Shown here one piece after another: positions 58,025 to 64,000 of a DNA stretch of 64,000 nucleotides. Numbering within the stretch: position 1 is the stretch's first letter; the number at the start of each line of letters is the position of its first letter. The notes beneath the pieces are model-generated. The model was not told the DNA's origin and searched no databases. It saw nothing but the letters and a program-made list of their open reading frames with translations. The DNA comes from Lutjanus erythropterus (Eukaryota > Chordata > Actinopteri > Lutjaniformes > Lutjanidae), in contig CM034603.1 of assembly GCA_020091685.1 (NCBI GenBank), positions 4,667,848-4,731,847 of the forward strand, written 5' to 3'. Made by a program: the position numbers and the translations under genes.

Positions 58025-59165
58025 TCTAGACTAGGGTTTTTCATTACATAGCAGATTTCATCCTTCCCAGGAGACATTAATCCACATCTTACTATTGCCC
58101 TCTTCATTTCTTCCAATGTAAATGGAGCGTCCATTGTGCAGTGTTTATCTTCCTTTCTCTCAAGGATACCAGGATAAGCTGACCTTGTCATTTCTCATCC
58201 TCTTTTACTCTCCTCAAACAAGTTATCAGACCTATGGATTTAGAAAAAGCTTTCGCTAACATCTCTGCCCTCTCATCATCAGACACTGCTGCCTCCACCC
58301 CCATCTTCAGTACTGGGTACTGCCATTCCCTTCTGATTCCTCTCATACCCTTAATCATGTTCCACACCTCTCCGACTGGTGTTGACCTCCCAGTTTTATC
58401 ATAGAACCTCTGCCAGCTTTGCCTTTTGGCATTATGAATTGTCCTCCTTACCTTTGTTTGTGCCTGTTTATATTTAATTAAATCCTGATAATTATGAGTT
58501 CTTCTTAATACCCTGAGAGCTTTATTCCTCTCTTTCACTGCTGTACCACACTCATCTGTCCACCAGGGAACTGCCTTCGTCTTCATGCATCCCTTACTTC
58601 TAGCAATAGACTGATTAGCAGCTTCTAATACTACAGTTCTAAACTTTTTATCAATTATCTCAACATCTTCATTTAAGTCCACAAAATAAACCATACTCTT
58701 TCCCTCTAGCACCTCCTCCACAACCTCACCATTTGCATCAGTCTTATTCCCCCATAATGTGCTATGTGCATTAAAGTCCCCACATACCAACACGCTAGTG
58801 CCATCCAGTCCTTCAATTTGTGTCAACAAATTCAAATCTAGTTTCCTACAAGGATTGTAGTAATTACTAATTACAAACTCCCCTTCCCTTGCCCATACCT
58901 CCACCGTCACATATTCTTGCTCATTCCCTGTACTCACCTCTCTAAATGAGATATCCTCTCTAATAAATGTTGCACATCCTCCACCTACTCCATCCCTCCT
59001 ATCACACCTAACAGATCTATAATCAACTATTCTAAAATCCAAATTTGGTCTTAGCCATGTTTCTTGTGTACAAATAACATCTGGCTTACTGGATAAATCA
59101 TCCAAATACTTCTTAAACTCCTGTCCACTGGCAAACAAACTTCTAGCTCACACCCATACATTCAT
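58025..59165 (-). mobile_element. LINE ORF2 fragment: AP endonuclease and linker (I/Jockey-like)
   Basis: A minus-strand frame of 316 codons (59138-58188) shows an apurinic-type endonuclease: ICTQETWL (catalytic Glu), VISNYYNPC, VCGDFNAHSTLWG (catalytic Asp-Asn) and VPWWTDEC, then a basic linker (KVRRTIHNAKRQSWQRFY). After a stop, reading on to about 58025 gives FTLEEMKRAI and SPGKDEICYVM, the lead-in to reverse transcriptase, which is then lost. Just upstream MIMNVWV precedes ARSLFASGQEF with one stop. The GDFNAHSTLWG form and WWTDEC linker suggest the I/Nimb-Jockey group. The 3' half is missing, so it cannot move by itself, but the endonuclease frame is open and looks young. Confidence 0.85.
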
Positions 59166-59169
59166 TATC

Positions 59170-59640
59170 ATCTATATCAGAATCTCCCCACTCTGGTCCG
59201 TTCATTCACAACACAGTTGCGCCTACCCGCCGCAGCTTTCCTCAGATCGCTCACCTGACTTTTACGGACTCTCCTGTCAGATTTGTCTGACTGTTTGGTA
59301 TTAAAGTTTTGCCCCCCCCCCCCCCCCCCCCCCACCGGAAGCAGTTTATCGGAGAAAGCAGAAGGCCTGATAAGGACGGGCGGCTCCCAGATAGTTTCAC
59401 TTTGGGAGCGGAGCAGTCCCGGACAGTGCTTCGGAGCTCTAATCCAGACACCAGCGACAATCTCCACAACATCTTCAGACAGCGTTTGGAAGATTTTATT
59501 CCTCAGACCAGGCAGAGACATCATGTTGAGTAAAGATCTCGCGGATATTGAGGTAAATTTTCATGCGTACCTGTTTCCTCTTCTACATTTTCTCTTGCTC
59601 TTCTTTTCCATTTATGGTAAATCTTAGCTGGTCACGCAAC
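59170..59640. other. GC-richer patch with poly-C tract, identity unresolved
   Basis: Contains a run of 22 C at 59312-59333 and unusually many CG dinucleotides for this window (GACGGGCGGCTCC, GGAGCGGAGCAG, ATCTCGCGGATATTG). Plus strand: ATG at 59522 opens MLSKDLADIE followed by a GTAAAT donor, which could be a first coding exon. Minus strand: a 115-codon frame ends beside the LINE and could instead be its ORF1 tail or leader. I cannot decide; no family recognised. Confidence 0.25.
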
Positions 59641-62490
59641 AGGTTCAACGCAATCGGTGTGTGTCGGTGTGCAGTTTACTGTCTGCTGGGATCTAAAACG
59701 TCCTCACTGACGTAAACAAGTCAAAGTGAAACTGATGTAAATGATCCTGCTGCCTTAATACAAAAACATGAATATCGCCAACAGTTTCGTCATCATAGCT
59801 GAGGTGAGGATTTTTCTCCACAGAGGACAGAGTATTTTATTAAAGAAATGAACTATTATTAACAATGAACAAGAAATAAATAAATGCATATATAAATAAT
59901 AACCTTTTCCTGATTACTGCTAGTTCTGTGGTGTTGGAATTTTAAATCTGAAACCCGCAGTTCCATAGACGCTTCAACTGACTTTTCTATTCAGGTTTTC
60001 AGTGCGTTTTGGCCTTAATGTTAAATTGAGCAGGTGGACTTGGGTTTGTCTTCTTATTATTTCAGCATTTTTTTTTTTTTTATTTTTTTATTTTTTTTTT
60101 ATTTTGTGCCAAATGCAGTGCCTTTGAGGGTTTCTGGACAATATTTGTCATTTTTTGTCACGTATTTTATTTAACAAAGTTACATTCGAATTAAAAAATT
60201 TCCCTTTAAGCTACGTTTTGAACCAATAAAAAATGTGCGATTAATTAGCGATTAATCGCGATTAAATATTTTAATCCATTGACAGCACTAATAAATCTGC
60301 TTCAAATTCATGTGAAAACACCCACCTGATAATAGATTTTTGGGGTCGATACTGACCAATATTAGGGAGTAAAATAATTCTGACATTGAATGCACTGGCC
60401 AGTATTCTTTACACAGTAAAATATGCAGTATATAGAAGACATACATAAACACTCAGTTTTTGCAATAATCCTTCAGATGTACTTATCAAACACCTGTAAT
60501 GGAGGCAGGATGTTTTCCAGTTTAAGAAAAACACTATTGTCAGGGCAGAGTATTTTTAGTATTTCTATATATTAAAAAACACAAATAGAGCAAAACACAT
60601 GTCTATATTTAACCTGAATGAAGAAAAATGATCAAATATACATATAATGTTGCCTTAAATTATGTTCTGCTCAAAAAAACTTTACGTACCAGCACATATC
60701 AGACAACATGCTGATACTGATGACCAGTATCAGTTGACTGACATATCTGTCAGGCTCTACTAACTACCACTAACAAGTCAAACTTGGATGATCATGTTCG
60801 CTGGCAAAGTTCCTCCTCTGGCAGGGTGCCTGTTGCCAGCAGTGGTAAAGAGAGAGTCTTACCTGTGTGAAAATACCATAGTAGAACGATGTCGCTAAAT
60901 GAATTGTTTAAAGATTCATCCTTAGAGGAATTTTTACGAGTACAAATAAGATTAGTTTGGAGCTTAGCCTTCACCTCTTGTGACAGAAGAATAACCTGAG
61001 GCCTCACAAGGAGCAACTTTGCACTTGTCTCAACCAGAGGTTTATTGATGTAATGACTCTGATCTCTTATAGTTTCAAGGTTCACACAAGGGTGCAAGTA
61101 ACTAATTACAAATACTCAATTAAGTCATTTTTAGGGGTCCTTGTAGATTTTCCAAGTCTGTACTTTTACTTGTAGTTAGTTCTGCATTACATGATGCAGT
61201 CTGCTTCATTACCTTTAAAATCATAATTGATTACTGAGTACAATTTGAATTACTATCCTAATCTTTTGTCTGCATTTTTATAGCAGATAAAGTTATCTGA
61301 TCACAAACAGGCTAAATAAAACAATGACATATGCACAGGTTTGGAGCTGTTAATGATTAAGAATTAATCGATTAATTACCATTAAGAATTTCACCAGTTA
61401 ACAATACATTCATTGATATTAAATCAATAGTCTAGAAATGGCAGTAATCGCACCTAATTTGACATTGATTTGTCTGGCAAATATAATAATAATAATAAGG
61501 CAACGGAAACTTAAAATGAATTACGTGACAAAATTTCATCAAATTGCACACATCACACTATTGTGCTCCAACCTGACCTGTCTGTGATGCTTTTAAACAA
61601 ACTAGTATAAATATTCAGTAGTGGACCTGTAGTATCAAATATCAGTAACTGCATGACAAACTGCATGTAACATTAAAAATGTTGGTCTACAGAATGTGGT
61701 CCACACAAACCTTTAAAATTCATAAAAAGTTGTTGCCGCTGTTTGCCTTTTAGGATGTTCCTCTCTGTAACAAACTCACTATGTTACTTGGGTGGGTAGA
61801 TTGCACTGTAGAAATCTGACTGACAGCAGCTTTAAAGGCCAATAAAGTTGGTGAGATTATGCAACTGAACCTACTCTCATTATGATCTTTTTTGTTTTAG
61901 TCGGAAGCCGTATTGTTTCTCGAACAATATGCTATTGTGCCACTTTAACATGTTGCAGCAGTAAGGATTTAAAAGGATAAAAAGCATGTTATGCAGTCCT
62001 CATATGGCCTCACTGTGTGGTCTTGTGCAACAAGCCATGTGTTACGTTGTACAAGCTGGAGATAAGTGACGTATATAGTGAGAGCAGAGGTAGAGGTGTG
62101 CACGTGTAGACAGTTTCAATCGATGCCATAAAAATCTCAGTTTAACCCTTTAAATGCAAAAGCAACATCGCATATAATCCCTGTTTTTAACAGACATAGA
62201 AGTGATTAAGTCCAGCCAAAGAGGTGGAAATGTCAATTTTCTAAGTAAAAAGAGAAAAGCATTTTGCTATTTCAAAACTTTATTTCCTGGGAGGACTTTT
62301 TAATTAACCTGTTTTTGTAGTTGGTCTTCAATATCTATATTTTTTTCAATGATGATTTTTAAAAAAATATGTTTTAATGATGTCAGCTGATTGTTCTTCC
62401 TACTCGTTCTACAAGCTGTTTTATATAATACTTAATAAAATTGTTGTTAAAGTATGCTTTATCAACTGGGCACATTTAGGGTTAAGGTCT
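59641..62490. other. Intergenic with decayed repeats, no gene recognised
   Basis: T-rich block at 60060-60105. At 60229-60290 the words GCGATTAATCGCGATTAAAT and ATTTTAATCCATTGACAGCACTA form the end of a common teleost inverted-repeat element. At 61340-61400 TTAAGAATTAATCGATTAATTACC is another AT-rich MITE-like patch. Nothing else is supported. Confidence 0.4.
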
Positions 62491-62494
62491 CTCC

Positions 62495-63990
62495 TGTACA
62501 AATGAAGGACCACCCCTTGGTGGTGGTGTGTGGTGGCACTTGTCCAGTGTCACCCACGTCCCTCATTGGTCACTCCCTTTGCTTCTCTGCCAGTCTGGGA
62601 CAATAATTGATCTGATGCCACATGACGCAGCCCGTTCATCAAGTGCTTTTCACAGCCCTCATTGTCTTATATACGAGCACACGGTGCCCAGTGGAAAGTC
62701 TCCAGGCCCAGACAGACTCGCAACAGAGTTTCTCAAATGTTTCTGGACTGATATTCGAGATCTGATCCATGGTGCCTTTAAAGAGTGCTCAGGCAACTCC
62801 CATGTCTCACCAACTATGAGACAAGGCAGGGTGTAGATTACAAGCTTTTAGCCCACGTTCATACTGATAGACTTAAAACAGGGCTTACTAAGATAATTGA
62901 TGAAATGCAGTCTGCATTTATCAAAGGAAGACATATTCATAACCATATCTGATTGAAAACAGTACAGAAATTGCTACATCATTGATTTATCTATGCTGGG
63001 TAGGATTCTTCTGTGCAAAGCAGATGGTCTGTCAAGGCTTATCTACCCTCATCATTCTCTGCACACTTCTTCAAAAGTGGTTAAGTCTGTTAACTCCATT
63101 ATATTTAAGTTTATTTGGAAGAACAAAACTCATTATCTCTGCAAATCACAGTTGGGTGGGGACTATGCTAATGGAGGCTTTAAAAAAAAGCCATGGAATT
63201 CAAATCCGCAATTGCATCCTTCAGAATCAAACGGTTGAAAGATTGTATATCTCAGTCCCATTCTATATGGTACCATATCCCCAACAAATTTTTTTAACAT
63301 GGTTGGGGGGATTGACTTCCTGTAAAACTATCTGATTTCCACAAACAAGCTCTGCATTTTGGGAGGATGATATTTGCCCATAATTTTTCACCGCACAACT
63401 GGAACAACAGGGTCATTACCATAAATAAAAAATCCATATTCATATCTGATGGGTATGATAGTGGGTTAATGTTTGTCTATAATTTACTGAAACCAGACGG
63501 ACACCTGTTTTCCTTTGAGGACTTCACTATTAAGTATAATATTGTTATCTCAAGAAAAGGGTATGAAAAGATCTGCAAAGCAATTCCTACTTCTTCTACA
63601 AATACATTTTGGTGACTTTAATTCATGCTCTGTCCAGGATGATATAGAGGTCTCTGTAAGGAGACAGGCCTTTTCTTTTTATATATCTTGCCCTGTTGCT
63701 CCTCAAGTTAAAGAAACCCATTTTAAAATTGGCAGTTTACCCTGTCAGTGACCTTCTGCACAAAAGATTTAAATTAGCTTTTGATCCATGTGTGTTTTGT
63801 TCTTCCGCGGCCAAAACATCTATTCTTTAAAAGTTCATGTGTCAGATTGTTCTGGTCTGAAAGCCATAATTGGTTTTCTTTGAAAATGGACCATTTACTT
63901 ACATTTATATTATTTATTTTATGGACAACTTAGATGCAAACATTGCTGATACTATCAATCTTGTGATTATTATGGGTAAATATCATATTC
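62495..63990 (+). mobile_element. L1 LINE, ORF2 remnant with internal deletions
   Basis: Pieces in order: SGKSPGPDRLATEFLKCFW ... FKECSGNSHVSPTMRQG (reverse-transcriptase finger), then YKLLAHVHTDRLKTGLTK and IIDEMQSAFIKGRHIHNH (RT palm entry), then the C-terminal domain with IIFKFIWKNKTHYLCKSQL, GGDYANGGF and LLKPDGHLFSFEDFTIKYN. Residues between the second and third pieces (including the FADD box) are absent and the frame changes several times, so it is dead. 5'-truncated as LINEs usually are; it runs to, or nearly to, the window edge. Confidence 0.85.
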
Positions 63991-64000
63991 ACACTTGTAA

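Overview
This is an ordinary vertebrate nuclear segment, almost certainly from a teleost fish. The evidence is split genes with GT/AG introns, dense CA/TG microsatellites, and many repeats of teleost type: Tc1/mariner, hAT-like and other inverted-repeat elements, an L1 and an I-like LINE. No prokaryotic gene, CRISPR array, RNA gene cluster or virus-derived element was recognised, and I see no new multi-gene system.

Three protein genes fill positions 3,150-55,100. prg4 (proteoglycan 4/lubricin, + strand, 3338-11854) has two somatomedin-B exons, a short Ser/Pro/Gly linker and hemopexin-like C-terminal exons. tpr (nuclear-pore basket protein, - strand, 44172-12942) has about 55 coding exons and about 2,500 residues of coiled coil plus an acidic tail. 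odr4 (+ strand, 45130-55050) has 13 coding exons and a C-terminal membrane anchor. From memory, human chromosome 1q31 has the same order (PRG4, TPR, ODR4/C1orf27). prg4 and tpr are tail to tail; tpr and odr4 are head to head across a roughly 0.5 kb shared promoter region. Functionally the three are unrelated: secreted lubricant, nuclear basket, and ER-anchored protein linked to GPCR maturation.

Most introns are repeat harbours. They hold several families of TIR-bearing non-autonomous DNA elements, one clearly nested pair (32.4-33.3 kb), minisatellites (5.7-6.4 kb and 21.2-21.5 kb), a tRNA-derived SINE head and a LINE reverse-transcriptase fragment. CA or TG repeats lie against at least eight tpr splice sites. 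Positions 55.1-64 kb are intergenic: a long inverted-repeat element around a TAA microsatellite, a hAT-like fragment, an I-like LINE with a 316-codon endonuclease frame, a poly-C tract beside a GC-richer unresolved patch, and a deleted L1 running to or near the right edge.

The most striking pattern concerns reading frames. Between about 9.6 and 16.7 kb the coding exons of two unrelated, oppositely oriented genes each carry about seven small frame breaks, while conserved residues on both sides of each break remain. Exons outside this interval are clean. This looks like a patch of poor consensus sequence rather than two simultaneous pseudogenes. The other real novelty candidate is a Gln/Asn-rich expansion of the tpr coiled coil, built from phase-0 exons. 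Exon coordinates were read by eye and may be off by 1-2 bases.
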